From: Rhodobacter sp. Har01
Lineage (GTDB): Bacteria; Pseudomonadota; Alphaproteobacteria; Rhodobacterales; Rhodobacteraceae
DNA length: 53,140 nucleotides
NCBI RefSeq assembly: GCF_020564565.1
Contig: NZ_JAJCTD010000010.1
Coordinates: forward strand, 1-53,140
Reading direction: 5' to 3'
A program made the position numbers and the translations under genes. The notes below the pieces were generated by a model that made no database searches, was not told the DNA's origin, and worked only from the letters and a program-made list of their open reading frames with translations. Positions within the stretch are counted from its first letter, which is position 1, and the number at the start of each line of letters is the position of its first letter. Positions 8,046 through 16,436 of this stretch are shown piece after piece.

Positions 8046-8879
8046 TCATGCCGACTTGTCCAGCTTGACGAACAGCAGCCAGAACACGCCGCACAGCAGG
8101 GGCAGCGTCAGCAAGAGCATGATCGAGGCCAGCGAGAAGATGATCGGCACCTGGCTTTGCTGCGCTGCAGCCTGGATCCAGCTCCAGATCGGCATCGTCT
8201 CGACGGTGCCGCGCAGGAAGATCGAGCGCATCAGCTCGTTGAACGACATCAGGAAGCCGAACAGTGCCGCACCGACGATGCCGGGCATCAGGATCGGGAA
8301 CTCGATGTCCCAGAACACCCGCCAGTTCGAGGCGCCAAGGTCGCGGCCGGCCTCGACCAGCCGGTGGTCGAAGCGGGTGGTGACGACCAGGATGATGAGC
8401 AGGGCAAAGGGGAAGGCCCAGACGAAATGGCCAAGGGCGACCGACCAGTAGCCCAGCTTGAGGTCCAGCATCGCGCGGGTGACGATGAACAGCGCGGCGC
8501 CCATCGACATGCCGGGCACGAACAGCGGCACGACGAACATCAGCAGCACCCGGCCGGGGCTGGACAGCGATGGCAGCGCGCGGCCGACAAGGGTTGCGAC
8601 GACGGCGCAGATCAGCCCGATCACGGTGGCGATCACCAGACTGGCCAGCAGCGGCATGTGCCAGTCCGGATTGGCGAACAGGGCCCGGTAATGCTCGAAC
8701 GAGAATTCGCCGGGAATGCCACCCAGAGGGTTGCGGCTGATCGACAGCAGGATCAGCCACAGCAGCGGGAAGTAGATCAGCGCGATCATCGCAAGGCCGC
8801 CCCATTTGGCCAGCTGCTTCCAGATCGGCGCGTAACTCAGTTCAAGACGGGCCGCGGGCTGCGTCGGGTCATTCGCCAT
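8046..8879 (-). CDS. ABC transporter permease (PotC-like)
   Basis: A 277-residue inner-membrane permease with about six hydrophobic segments and the BPD_transp_1 coupling loop EAGRDLGASNWRVFWDIEFP. It begins at ATG 8879, three bases after the preceding permease stop. It is last in the pxpA operon. Similarity to spermidine/putrescine-type permeases (PotC) is clear at the motif level. Given the Pxp enzymes, the cargo may be an amine, amino acid or lactam rather than a polyamine. Confidence 0.88.
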   Translation of the reverse strand: MANDPTQPAARLELSYAPIWKQLAKWGGLAMIALIYFPLLWLILLSISRNPLGGIPGEFSFEHYRALFANPDWHMPLLASLVIATVIGLICAVVATLVGRALPSLSSPGRVLLMFVVPLFVPGMSMGAALFIVTRAMLDLKLGYWSVALGHFVWAFPFALLIILVVTTRFDHRLVEAGRDLGASNWRVFWDIEFPILMPGIVGAALFGFLMSFNELMRSIFLRGTVETMPIWSWIQAAAQQSQVPIIFSLASIMLLLTLPLLCGVFWLLFVKLDKSA

Positions 8880-8881
8880 GG

Positions 8882-9805
8882 TCACCCCCTGAGCACGCGG
8901 AACGAGGAAGCCGGGTCGCCAAAGCGGCGGGCGATCAGGTACATCGCGGCAAGAAGCACAAGCAGCAGCAGGATCACGAAGGCCGACAGCGCCGCCACCA
9001 CCGGATAGCGCAGCGCGGAATAGGCGCTTTCGATCGAGTTCGAGATCAGGTTGACGAAGCCGCCGCCCAGCATCCCCGGTTCCACCCATGCGGCCAGGGC
9101 CGGGCCGAGGCAGAACACCACGCCGGCCATCACCCCGGGCAGCGACAGCGGCAGGATCACCCGCCGCAGCGTCTGCCAGGGCGAGGCGCCAAGATCCTTG
9201 CTGGCCTCGATCAGGGAGTCGTCGATCAGGTTGATCGCCATGTAGATCGGCAGGACCATGGGCGGGAACAGGCTGACCACCATGCCGAAATGCACCGCGA
9301 CCTCGGAATAGAGCAGCCATTCCACGGGCGCATCAGTCAGCCCGGTGCCCATCAGGACGGTGTTGACCAGGCCCGACTGCCCAAGGATCGCCCGCCAGAC
9401 GATGGTGCGCGACGACATGTCCAGGAAGAACGGGATGGTCAGCAAGGCCAGGCACACCGCTCGCCCGCCCTTGCTGACACCGCCCTTGGCCAGCCACAGC
9501 GCAAAGGGAAAGGCGCCGACAAGCTCGATCAGGGTCACGGTCACGGCGATGCGCAGGGTGCGCAGGGTCACTTCCCAGCGGCCGGATTCGAACAGGCCGA
9601 TCCAGGTGTCGAGCGAGGGCTCGTAGACGGTGCGGAACTGGGCCGTCGAGAAGAAGCTGTAGACGAAGAGGATGATGATCGGAACGATGACAATGGCGAA
9701 CCAGGCCACCAGGATGGCCGGAACCACCAGGTTGGTGGTGGACAGCCATTGGCCGATCCTTGGCAGAAGCCGGTCGTCCGCAGGGGCGCTGGCGCTGGTC
9801 TGCAT
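8882..9805 (-). CDS. ABC transporter permease (PotB-like)
   Basis: 307 residues with an N-terminal transmembrane helix (VVPAILVAWFAIVIVPIIIL), about six helices in all, and the coupling loop EASKDLGASPWQTLRRVILP. It pairs with the PotC-like permease directly downstream. It follows the binding-protein gene after a 72-bp gap holding a strong GC stem-loop (9836-9865). Confidence 0.88.
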   Translation of the reverse strand: MQTSASAPADDRLLPRIGQWLSTTNLVVPAILVAWFAIVIVPIIILFVYSFFSTAQFRTVYEPSLDTWIGLFESGRWEVTLRTLRIAVTVTLIELVGAFPFALWLAKGGVSKGGRAVCLALLTIPFFLDMSSRTIVWRAILGQSGLVNTVLMGTGLTDAPVEWLLYSEVAVHFGMVVSLFPPMVLPIYMAINLIDDSLIEASKDLGASPWQTLRRVILPLSLPGVMAGVVFCLGPALAAWVEPGMLGGGFVNLISNSIESAYSALRYPVVAALSAFVILLLLVLLAAMYLIARRFGDPASSFRVLRG

Positions 9806-9835
9806 CGTCCTTTTCCGTCGGGTTGAAGGGGGGGG

Positions 9836-9865
9836 CCGGGCGCGGGAGCAGGGCCGCGCGCCCGG
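9836..9865 (-). terminator. GC-rich stem-loop after the binding-protein gene
   Basis: A 9-bp perfect inverted repeat (CCGGGCGCG / CGCGCCCGG, loop 12 nt) lies between the binding-protein and permease genes. There is no T-run on the transcript side, so it is more likely an attenuating or RNA-stabilising hairpin. Such hairpins commonly sustain high binding-protein mRNA levels relative to permease genes. Confidence 0.5.
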
Positions 9866-9877
9866 TCGGTCAGCCGG

Positions 9878-11077
9878 TCAGGCGTTCATGAAGCGCTGCC
9901 ATTCCTCTTCCATCGCGCCGGCATTGTCGGGCGTGGTGGTCGAGACGTAGGGCTTGGCGAATTTCTTCGCCACCTTGGCTTCGGTCGCCTTCAGGGCCTC
10001 GATTTCCTCGGCCGTCCAGCCGCTGGACTGGGCGTATTCGACGCCAAGGTCCATGTTGGGGCCGGCATAGCCGCGGTCGCGGGCCTGCAGGGCGCGATAT
10101 TCGCCGGACAGGAAGTAGTTCAGCACCTTGTAGATCGCGTCCAGATTGCCGCGGTCCACGGCCTGCGCGGCGATGTAGGCGCCGTGGCCCCACTTGAAGT
10201 AGCCTTCCTTGGTATAGGCGTAGCGGGTCGCGTCCGGGCCAAGGACAAGGTTCGCCTCGCGCACGGCGGGTTCCCAGCAGTTGATGACGTCGACTTCCTT
10301 GTTGGTCAGCAGCTGGATCTGTTCCTCGAAGGCGCCGTAGAGGGTGCGGAACTGCCCGGCCTTCTTGCGCTCGATCAGGAAGTCGGCAACCAGCTTGGCC
10401 TCTTCGGCGGTCAGGTCGGCGATGTTGCCGAACTGGGCCGCGCCCTTGCCCTGCAGGTACAGCGCGGCGGGGCCCATCGAATAGGTATAGGCGTTGCCAT
10501 AGGCGACGCGGCCGCGGGTTGCCTCGTCCTCGAACATCAGCGACCAGGACAGTTCCTCGGTGCTGTCGGGGGCGATGCCCACCTTTTCGGGGAAATAGCC
10601 GAAGCTGTCGGCGTTGCCGATCACCGGCACGCCCCATTGCTTGCCGTCGCGATCCTGCACCACGGCCGAGCGCTTCCAGTCGTCCGAGGTGCGTTCCCAC
10701 AGCGTCAGTTCGGGATGCGCCTCGTCTAGCGTGGCGTACAGACCCTGCGGACCAAGGATGTCTTCGGTACCGGATTCGAAGATGAAGATGTCGGCGGTGT
10801 CGCCCATGTTGGCGCCCATCACGTCGCGCATGAAAACGCCCACATCGTTGCTGGCGCCGCTCAGCTCGCACCGCACGCCGATCGACTTTTCCATCGGCGC
10901 CCAATCCTTGAGCGCCGCGGTCGGCACGCCGTAGGCCTTGACGAGCGGCAGGTCCTGCGCCGCGGCGCGGCCGGGAAAGCCGCCCATGGCCGCCGTTCCC
11001 GCCAGTGCGCTCATCCCCAGAAGCAGGTTGCGGCGGGTCAGTTCGGCCTGGGAATAGGTGGAAAATCTGTCCTTCAT
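9878..11077 (-). CDS. ABC transporter periplasmic substrate-binding protein (PotD-like, Tat)
   Basis: 399 residues. It begins with a twin-arginine-type signal (LTRRNLLLGMSALAGTAAMG) and an AAAQ cleavage site near residue 40. The mature part resembles extracellular solute-binding family 8 proteins, with FESGTEDILGPQGLYA, WGVPVIGNADSFGYFP and the C-terminal SGWTAEEIEALKATEAKVAK. It should capture the substrate for the two permeases and ATPase of the operon. The ligand is unknown from sequence. Spacing to the upstream ATPase stop is 34 bp. Confidence 0.87.
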   Translation of the reverse strand: MKDRFSTYSQAELTRRNLLLGMSALAGTAAMGGFPGRAAAQDLPLVKAYGVPTAALKDWAPMEKSIGVRCELSGASNDVGVFMRDVMGANMGDTADIFIFESGTEDILGPQGLYATLDEAHPELTLWERTSDDWKRSAVVQDRDGKQWGVPVIGNADSFGYFPEKVGIAPDSTEELSWSLMFEDEATRGRVAYGNAYTYSMGPAALYLQGKGAAQFGNIADLTAEEAKLVADFLIERKKAGQFRTLYGAFEEQIQLLTNKEVDVINCWEPAVREANLVLGPDATRYAYTKEGYFKWGHGAYIAAQAVDRGNLDAIYKVLNYFLSGEYRALQARDRGYAGPNMDLGVEYAQSSGWTAEEIEALKATEAKVAKKFAKPYVSTTTPDNAGAMEEEWQRFMNA

Positions 11078-11111
11078 GGCTACTTCTCCTGTTGGCGCTG
11101 GTTGTTTTCAG

Positions 11112-12194
11112 TCAGTCGACGGCGAAGATCACGGCGTCATTCGTGCTCCAACCGATCCTTCGGATTTCGCGGCTTTCGTCCTGCGCGCCATGCCAGCTGC
11201 GCATCCGCAGCGGCCCGGCGGGCGTATCCAGGGAAATGTCGGTGTACTTGCCGCGGTAGACGCGGCTGGTGATGCGGGCAGCGATGCCCTCGGGGGCATC
11301 CGGCGCCAGGGCCGAGATGCGCTCGGCGCGGATCGCCAGGTGGACCGGTGTGCCGGTGTCCAGGGCCGGGGCGGTGATCAGGCCCTGAAGGCGCAGGCCG
11401 CCGGGGAATTCGACCAGACCCAGATCGCCCTCGCGCCCGATCAGGCGGGCCTGCAGGATATTCTCGTAGCCCATGAAGCCGGCAGCGAAGCGGCTGTTCG
11501 GACGGTCGAACAGATCCAGCGGGCCGCCGCTTTGCACGATCCGGCCGTGGCTCATCAGCACCACGCGGTCGCTCATGGTCAGGGCCTCTTCCTGGCTGTG
11601 GGTGATGTAGATGAAGGTCATCCCCAGCGTGCGCTGCAGTTCCACCAGTTCGATCTGCATGTCCTCGCGCAGACGTTCGTCCAGTGCGCCAAGCGGTTCA
11701 TCCAGCAGCAGGATCGACGGCTGCGTGACCACCGCGCGGGCCAGTGCGACCCGCTGGCGTTCGCCGCCGGACAGCTGGCTGATGCGGCGATCGGCCTTGG
11801 AGTCGAGCTGAACCATGCCCAGGGCGCGGTGCGCCTCGCGCAGCGCATCGGTCGAGTTCATCTTGCGGATGCGCAGGCCGTAGGCGACGTTCTCGATCAC
11901 GTTCATGTGCGGGAACAGCGCGTAGCTCTGGAACACCGTCGTGCAGTTCCGCTTGGCCGCCGGCAGGTGGGCGACATCCACCCCCCCGATGCGCAACCGC
12001 CGCACCGATGTGGGCCGTTCCAGCCCCGAGATCACCCGCAGCATGGTGGTCTTGCCCGAACCGCTGGAGCCGAGGATGGTGAGAAATTCGCCCTTCAGCG
12101 CAGACAGCGAGACATGCGAAAGCGCCGTCACCGTGCCATAGCGGTGGACGACATCCTCGACTTCAAGCATCGGCACCGCAGTGCTGTCGGTCAT
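11112..12194 (-). CDS. ABC transporter ATP-binding protein (PotA-like)
   Basis: 360 residues. Walker A is GSSGSGKTT, the Q-loop is VFQSYALFPHM, the signature is LSGGERQRVALARA, Walker B is ILLLDEPLGALDE and the H-loop is THSQEEAL. A C-terminal TOBE-like regulatory domain follows (from about residue 250). I chose ATG 12194 (MTDSTAVPMLEVEDV) because the longer frame runs back into the upstream gene. It energises the PotB/PotC-like permeases of the same operon. Confidence 0.9.
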   Translation of the reverse strand: MTDSTAVPMLEVEDVVHRYGTVTALSHVSLSALKGEFLTILGSSGSGKTTMLRVISGLERPTSVRRLRIGGVDVAHLPAAKRNCTTVFQSYALFPHMNVIENVAYGLRIRKMNSTDALREAHRALGMVQLDSKADRRISQLSGGERQRVALARAVVTQPSILLLDEPLGALDERLREDMQIELVELQRTLGMTFIYITHSQEEALTMSDRVVLMSHGRIVQSGGPLDLFDRPNSRFAAGFMGYENILQARLIGREGDLGLVEFPGGLRLQGLITAPALDTGTPVHLAIRAERISALAPDAPEGIAARITSRVYRGKYTDISLDTPAGPLRMRSWHGAQDESREIRRIGWSTNDAVIFAVD

Positions 12195-12213
12195 CAGCGG
12201 TCTTTCTTTCAGG

Positions 12214-13656
12214 TCAGTGACGAAGCACCGCGCCGTGCAGCCCGACCAGCTGGCAGGCAAGCGAAAGCGCGACATCAAGAAGGTTGCGCGACAGCGCCGC
12301 CGGATCGGCAGTGGCGCAGGCGGTGAGCGGGCCGTCTGCGCCCGCATTGCGTCGCAGGCAGAGGCCGGGCGCGCGCAGGGCTGCGGTCAGCACGGCCAGG
12401 GCGGCCGCTTTTGCGGGGTCGCTGGCGGGCGGATGCTCCAGCCGCAGGGCAATCCGGTCGAGTCCCTTTCCGGCGCCTTCGATCACCCCATTGGCGCGTG
12501 CCGAGCGCAGCGCGGCGATCGACCGACGCGCGGCGGCGACGGAGGTCGTCGCCGCCGGGCTGCCGGCGATGCGCAGTTCGGCCCAGCGGCCGGCCAGCCG
12601 GGCATGCCGCCGCGCCGCATGTTCCCGGTCGAGCGGCAGGTATTTCCTGGCCTCGACCTCGGCGGCGATCCCGGCCAGACGCAGGGCAATCTGCCCGGCA
12701 TCGCCGCTGGTGCCACCAAGCCGGATCACCTGACCCTCGCGGCGGAAGCTTTGCGCACGTCCCAGCATGGCCGGCTTCAGGGATTCGATCCGCACGCCGG
12801 TGTGGTCGGACACCAGCACCGCCCCGGTGGCAACGGCAAGGTCCTCAAGAATCTCGGCTGCCCGCGGCCCGGTGTCTTCCGGCACCAGCGCCGCCACGCG
12901 AAGCACGCCCTCGCGGCGGTTCCGCTCGATCAATTGCAATGCCTGGCCCTCGATTGCCCGGGCCACCACGACCAGCCCCTTGCCGCTGCGGGCAAAGCCT
13001 TCGACCACCGGGGTCAGGCTGCGGAAATCGTCGAGGCGTTCGTTGGCGACGATCAGGTGGACATCGTCCATCGCGGTCAGGTTTCCGGCGCCAACAGCCT
13101 TTGACTGGAAACTGAACCCGTCGTGCAGCGACAGGGCGGGTTCATCCTCGCGCCCTTCGGCCACCTCGACCAGGCCATCGTCACCCACGGCGCGATCGGC
13201 CTCAACGATCAGTTGCGCCAGATCGGCCGGCGCCCCGGCCGACAGCGCCACGGCAAACAGGTCTTCGGCCGCGGTCGCCTCGGCTGCAAAGGCCGCATCC
13301 AGGGCGGGCCGCAGCGCCAGCAGGGCATCCAGCAGGCGCGCCGGCGCCAGGCCCGAGGCCAGCGCCCGACGGCCTTCGGTCAGGGCGGCCCCGGCCATCA
13401 CCGCAAGACGTGCCGTGCCGTCACCGAATTCGCGCTCGGCCTCGACCAGCGTCTCCTTGAAGAGGCGCGCGGCGAAATGGTCGGAACAGATCTGCCGGGC
13501 GATATCGCTGCCCGAATGCGCCACCTCGACGCGGTTGCCGACGGCAAACATCACATGCCGCCCCTCGGGGCCCAGCGAGGCCGCGATGGCGCGCACCGCC
13601 GGGGCAATCGCCTCGGCCATTTCGCGCTGCAAGGCCGCCCCCCCGGTCGCGCGCAT
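12214..13656 (-). CDS. Divergent GroEL-like chaperonin paralogue in a lactam operon
   Basis: 480 residues. Compared by eye with GroEL I see the equatorial start (SLGPEGRHV at 27-35 for TLGPKGRNV), GDGT at 78-81, an apical-like domain (LHDGFSFQSKAVGAGNLTAM; VVVARAIEGQALQLI for LIIAEDVEGEAL; AAEILEDLAVATGAVLVSDH) and the returning segment HARLAGRWAELRIAG plus ANGVIEGAGKGL. The two aspartates needed for ATP hydrolysis, GroEL D52 and D398, align with Ser48 and Arg378. The GGM-type tail is absent. It lies 2 bp after pxpA and 19 bp before the transporter ATPase. It is not a housekeeping chaperonin and no groES is adjacent. A substrate-specific folding or assembly factor, or a ligand-binding scaffold, is possible; function unknown. 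Confidence 0.75.
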   Translation of the reverse strand: MRATGGAALQREMAEAIAPAVRAIAASLGPEGRHVMFAVGNRVEVAHSGSDIARQICSDHFAARLFKETLVEAEREFGDGTARLAVMAGAALTEGRRALASGLAPARLLDALLALRPALDAAFAAEATAAEDLFAVALSAGAPADLAQLIVEADRAVGDDGLVEVAEGREDEPALSLHDGFSFQSKAVGAGNLTAMDDVHLIVANERLDDFRSLTPVVEGFARSGKGLVVVARAIEGQALQLIERNRREGVLRVAALVPEDTGPRAAEILEDLAVATGAVLVSDHTGVRIESLKPAMLGRAQSFRREGQVIRLGGTSGDAGQIALRLAGIAAEVEARKYLPLDREHAARRHARLAGRWAELRIAGSPAATTSVAAARRSIAALRSARANGVIEGAGKGLDRIALRLEHPPASDPAKAAALAVLTAALRAPGLCLRRNAGADGPLTACATADPAALSRNLLDVALSLACQLVGLHGAVLRH

Positions 13657-13658
13657 GG

Positions 13659-14393
13659 CTACACCGCGTCCAGACGGCCAAGGCGGCGAAGCTTGTCATG
13701 CACGGCGCGCGCAACGGCGACGGCACCGGGTGTGTCGGAATGCACGCAGATCGACTCGGCGACCACCCGGACGTCCTTGCCGCTGACCGCCCGGGTCACG
13801 CCTTCGTCCAGCGCGCGTCGCACCTTTTCGGCCACCTGTTCGGGGCTGATCGGAGGGTGCTCGCGCGAAATGATCTGCCGCCCGTCATCGCCATAATCAA
13901 GGTCGACGTAGAATTCGCAGCTGAAGGGTATGCCGCGGCGGGCAAAGACTTCGGACATGCAGCAGTCCGAGAAGGCGATCACGGGCACGCCGAAGACCTC
14001 GGCCGCATCGGCAATGCCCTCGGCGACCTCGGGTTCGTTCTGGGCCATGCCGAACAGCGACCCATGCGGCTTGATGTGCGACAGTTCCAGCCCCTCGGCC
14101 CGAAGGAAACCGGCCAGGGCGCCGGTCTGGTAGACCGTCAGAGCTGCCACTTCCTCCCGGCTCATCCGCATCGGGCGGCGGCCAAAGCCTTCGCGGTCGG
14201 GCAAACCGGGATGCGAGCCGACACGGATGCCCGCCGACTTGGCCAGGCGCACCGTGCGGGCCATGACCACGGGATCCGAGGCGTGAAAGCCGCAGGCGAC
14301 ATTGGCATGGGTGACGAAGGGCATGCAGGCCGCGTCATCACCGAAGCGATAAATCCCGAAGGCCTCGCCCATATCGCAGTTGATCGTGACCAT
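13659..14393 (-). CDS. pxpA: 5-oxoprolinase subunit A (LamB/YcsF family)
   Basis: A 244-residue LamB/YcsF protein. Motifs are INCDMGEAFG at the N-terminus, HANVACGFHASDP, GSHPGLPDREGFGRR, HIKPHGSLFG and the C-terminal SICVHSDTPGAVAVARAV. It is the metal-binding subunit expected to act with PxpB/PxpC in ATP-dependent opening of 5-oxoproline or a related lactam. It is first in the operon pxpA - GroEL-like - ABC transporter. The palindrome at 14422-14431 lies about 30 bp upstream of the start, suitable for control by the GntR protein. Confidence 0.92.
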   Translation of the reverse strand: MVTINCDMGEAFGIYRFGDDAACMPFVTHANVACGFHASDPVVMARTVRLAKSAGIRVGSHPGLPDREGFGRRPMRMSREEVAALTVYQTGALAGFLRAEGLELSHIKPHGSLFGMAQNEPEVAEGIADAAEVFGVPVIAFSDCCMSEVFARRGIPFSCEFYVDLDYGDDGRQIISREHPPISPEQVAEKVRRALDEGVTRAVSGKDVRVVAESICVHSDTPGAVAVARAVHDKLRRLGRLDAV

Positions 14394-14421
14394 CTGTGCA
14401 ATCCGCTTGGTATATGTTGTA

Positions 14422-14431
14422 TCAGATATGA
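14422..14431. promoter_or_regulatory. Putative GntR operator, site 2 (TCAGATATGA)
   Basis: TCAGATATGA within the wider imperfect palindrome ATCAGATATGAT (14421-14432), 29-38 bp upstream of pxpA. It matches the pxpB/GntR-region site at 9 of 10 bases. Both sites sit in unusually AT-rich DNA. The shared site ties both pxp operons to one regulator by inference. Confidence 0.6.
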
Positions 14432-14569
14432 TGTAACCTCGTTGTCAAGGAGGTTCTGGCCAGGAGTCCGCGCCAAGGTCGCCAGACTCTGACCGGTGCC
14501 CGGCAAATGCGCATCCCGCTTGTCAGAGCATCGGTCGTTCAGCTCAGGCGCGATCGGCGGTGGTGCTGA

Positions 14570-15060
14570 TCGGGGAACCGTCGAGCCGCACATTCCGAAA
14601 CTCGAGAAAGGCAACGGCTTGCCGGGCTTTCTCGAGCCATGGCTGATGGTCGCGAAGGCGCTGAAGCCCAGAAGCCAGGCCACGGTGCGATCGCCGAAGG
14701 GCGGCTCCGTCTCGATCGGGGTCTTGATCGGCTCGGCAAGACGCGGATCGACCGATCGTGCGGCCCTGGTCGGCTTGTGACAGACCGTCCGCCGCGGCAC
14801 GCCGAACCACGCGCAGAGCTTGGGTCAGCGGCACCGCGATCCCGGCCGCCAGAAGGCCCTCATGGAGCGTCCGGATCAATTGCCGTCCTCCCGCTCCATG
14901 AGGGCCGGCCGCTTCTTTCGGGCGCGCCGCTCCAGCATGGCCTCGCCGCAAGCTTCCTGCAGGTCCTTCAGCTGCGTCTCGGACTGCTCTCGGATCGCCA
15001 GCGGGTTGCACAACGACCCGCGGTGCTTGAAGCGCTTCCAAGTCCTGCCCTTTCCCGGCT
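14570..15060 (-). pseudogene. Decayed IS3-family transposase region
   Basis: Reading the minus strand, about 15058-14880 encodes an OrfA-like tail (LAIREQSETQLKDLQEACGE, then ERRARKKRPALMERE and a stop). About 14818-14650 encodes an OrfB-like opening (LCAWFGVPRRTVCHKPTRA, EPIKTPIETEPPFGDRTVAW, LLGF). The catalytic core is missing and the reading frame then dissolves. No termini were found. The rest of 14394-15280 holds only the pxpA and amiC upstream regions. Confidence 0.55.
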
Positions 15061-15280
15061 TCAGGTGCTTTGATCAGACAGGTGCAAGCGATTTGCGACG
15101 GTCGCTGACGTCCAGAGCCTTGCCAAAATAGGCGTTGACGGAATCGCATTGCGAAAGCAAAGCTGCGCAACATCACTCAACATTTTGGTGGAAATTTATA
15201 ACAATCGTGCTCTTTCTCTCGGGCGGGTGTGGTGACTCGGTAAGACCTAGCAGACGACAGGCCGACATGGGGAGGGCGCG

Positions 15281-16423
15281 ATGAGCCATCGGAAGAACGA
15301 CGGGCTGCTTGGCGAGCCGTGGCGCGTCGGCGTGCTGTTCTCGAGGTCCGGCTTCATGGCGCTGATCGAAGAGACGCAGTACCGAGGCACGATGATCGCG
15401 ATCGAAGAGATCAACGCGCGCGGCGGGGTGAACGGGCGCGAGATCGTTCCGGTGGTCTATGATCCGGCCTCGGACAACGCGCTGTTCCGCAGCCAGGCCC
15501 GCAGGATGCTGACCGAGGAAGGGCTGTCCACGATCTTTGGTTGCTACACGTCGTCCAGCCGCAAGTCGGTGCTGCCGGTGGTCGAGCGGCTGAACGGGCT
15601 GCTGTGGTATCCCACCCTGTACGAGGGTTTCGAGTTCTCGCCCAACATCATCTACACCGGGGCGGCGCCGAACCAGAACTCGATGGCGCTGTGCGAGTAC
15701 CTGGTCGAGAACTACGGCAGCCGGTTCTATTTCGTCGGCTCGGATTACGTCTATCCGCGCGAGTCGAACCGCATCATGCGCGAACTGGTGGCCGAACGTG
15801 GCGGGCAGGTTGTGGGCGAACGCTATGTGCCACTGAACGCCCGCCGGCAGGATTTCTTTGCGGTGATGCACGACATCAAGCGTCAGATGCCCGACGTGAT
15901 CTTCTCGACCGTGGTCGGGTCGGCGACCGTTCTGCTGTACCAGACCTACCACGACTTCGGGCTGAACCCGGCCAACATGCCGATCGCCAGCCTGACCACG
16001 ACCGAGGCCGAGATCCGCGCCATGGGCTGTGACGTGGGCGAGGGGCACCTGACGGCGGCGCCGTATTTCCAGTCGATCTCGAACTCGCGCAACGACAATT
16101 TCGTGCGCCGCTACCGCGCCCGCTATGGCGAGGACGAGGCGACGAACATGTGCGTCGAAGCGGCCTATTTTCAGGTTCACATGTTTGCCCGCGCCCTGGA
16201 ATGCGCCAACACGCTGGACACCGACGTGTTGCGCCCGATGGTTCTGGGGCAAAGCTTCGAGGCGCCGCAGGGCGAAGTCAGGATCGACCCGAAATGTTCG
16301 CACACCAACGTGTGGTCGCGCATCGGCAGGGCGACGCGGTCGGGCCAGTTCGAGATCCTGCGCCAGTCGCTGAGCCCGGTGCTGGCCGACCCCTATCTGA
16401 TCGCTGCGAGGGCGGCGGTCTAG
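15281..16423 (+). CDS. amiC: Amide sensor / negative regulator AmiC
   Basis: 380 residues of the periplasmic-binding-protein fold without a signal peptide, as expected for cytoplasmic AmiC. Segments closely match Pseudomonas AmiC: GCYTSSSRKSVLPVVERLNG, WYPTLYEGFEFSPNIIYTG, APNQNS, GSDYVYPRESN, VFSTVVGSATVLLYQ and SLTTTEAEIRAMGCDV. Known AmiC binds short amides and releases AmiR to antiterminate transcription. amiR follows directly. The ABC binding protein encoded downstream is a close paralogue with a signal peptide, so sensor and transporter share ancestry. Confidence 0.92.
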   Translation: MSHRKNDGLLGEPWRVGVLFSRSGFMALIEETQYRGTMIAIEEINARGGVNGREIVPVVYDPASDNALFRSQARRMLTEEGLSTIFGCYTSSSRKSVLPVVERLNGLLWYPTLYEGFEFSPNIIYTGAAPNQNSMALCEYLVENYGSRFYFVGSDYVYPRESNRIMRELVAERGGQVVGERYVPLNARRQDFFAVMHDIKRQMPDVIFSTVVGSATVLLYQTYHDFGLNPANMPIASLTTTEAEIRAMGCDVGEGHLTAAPYFQSISNSRNDNFVRRYRARYGEDEATNMCVEAAYFQVHMFARALECANTLDTDVLRPMVLGQSFEAPQGEVRIDPKCSHTNVWSRIGRATRSGQFEILRQSLSPVLADPYLIAARAAV

Positions 16424-16436
16424 GGTGGGGCAGGGA

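Noticed and set aside
12214..13656. Housekeeping groEL
   Set aside because: Too short (480 versus about 545 residues), no groES, no GGM tail, and the catalytic aspartates are replaced.
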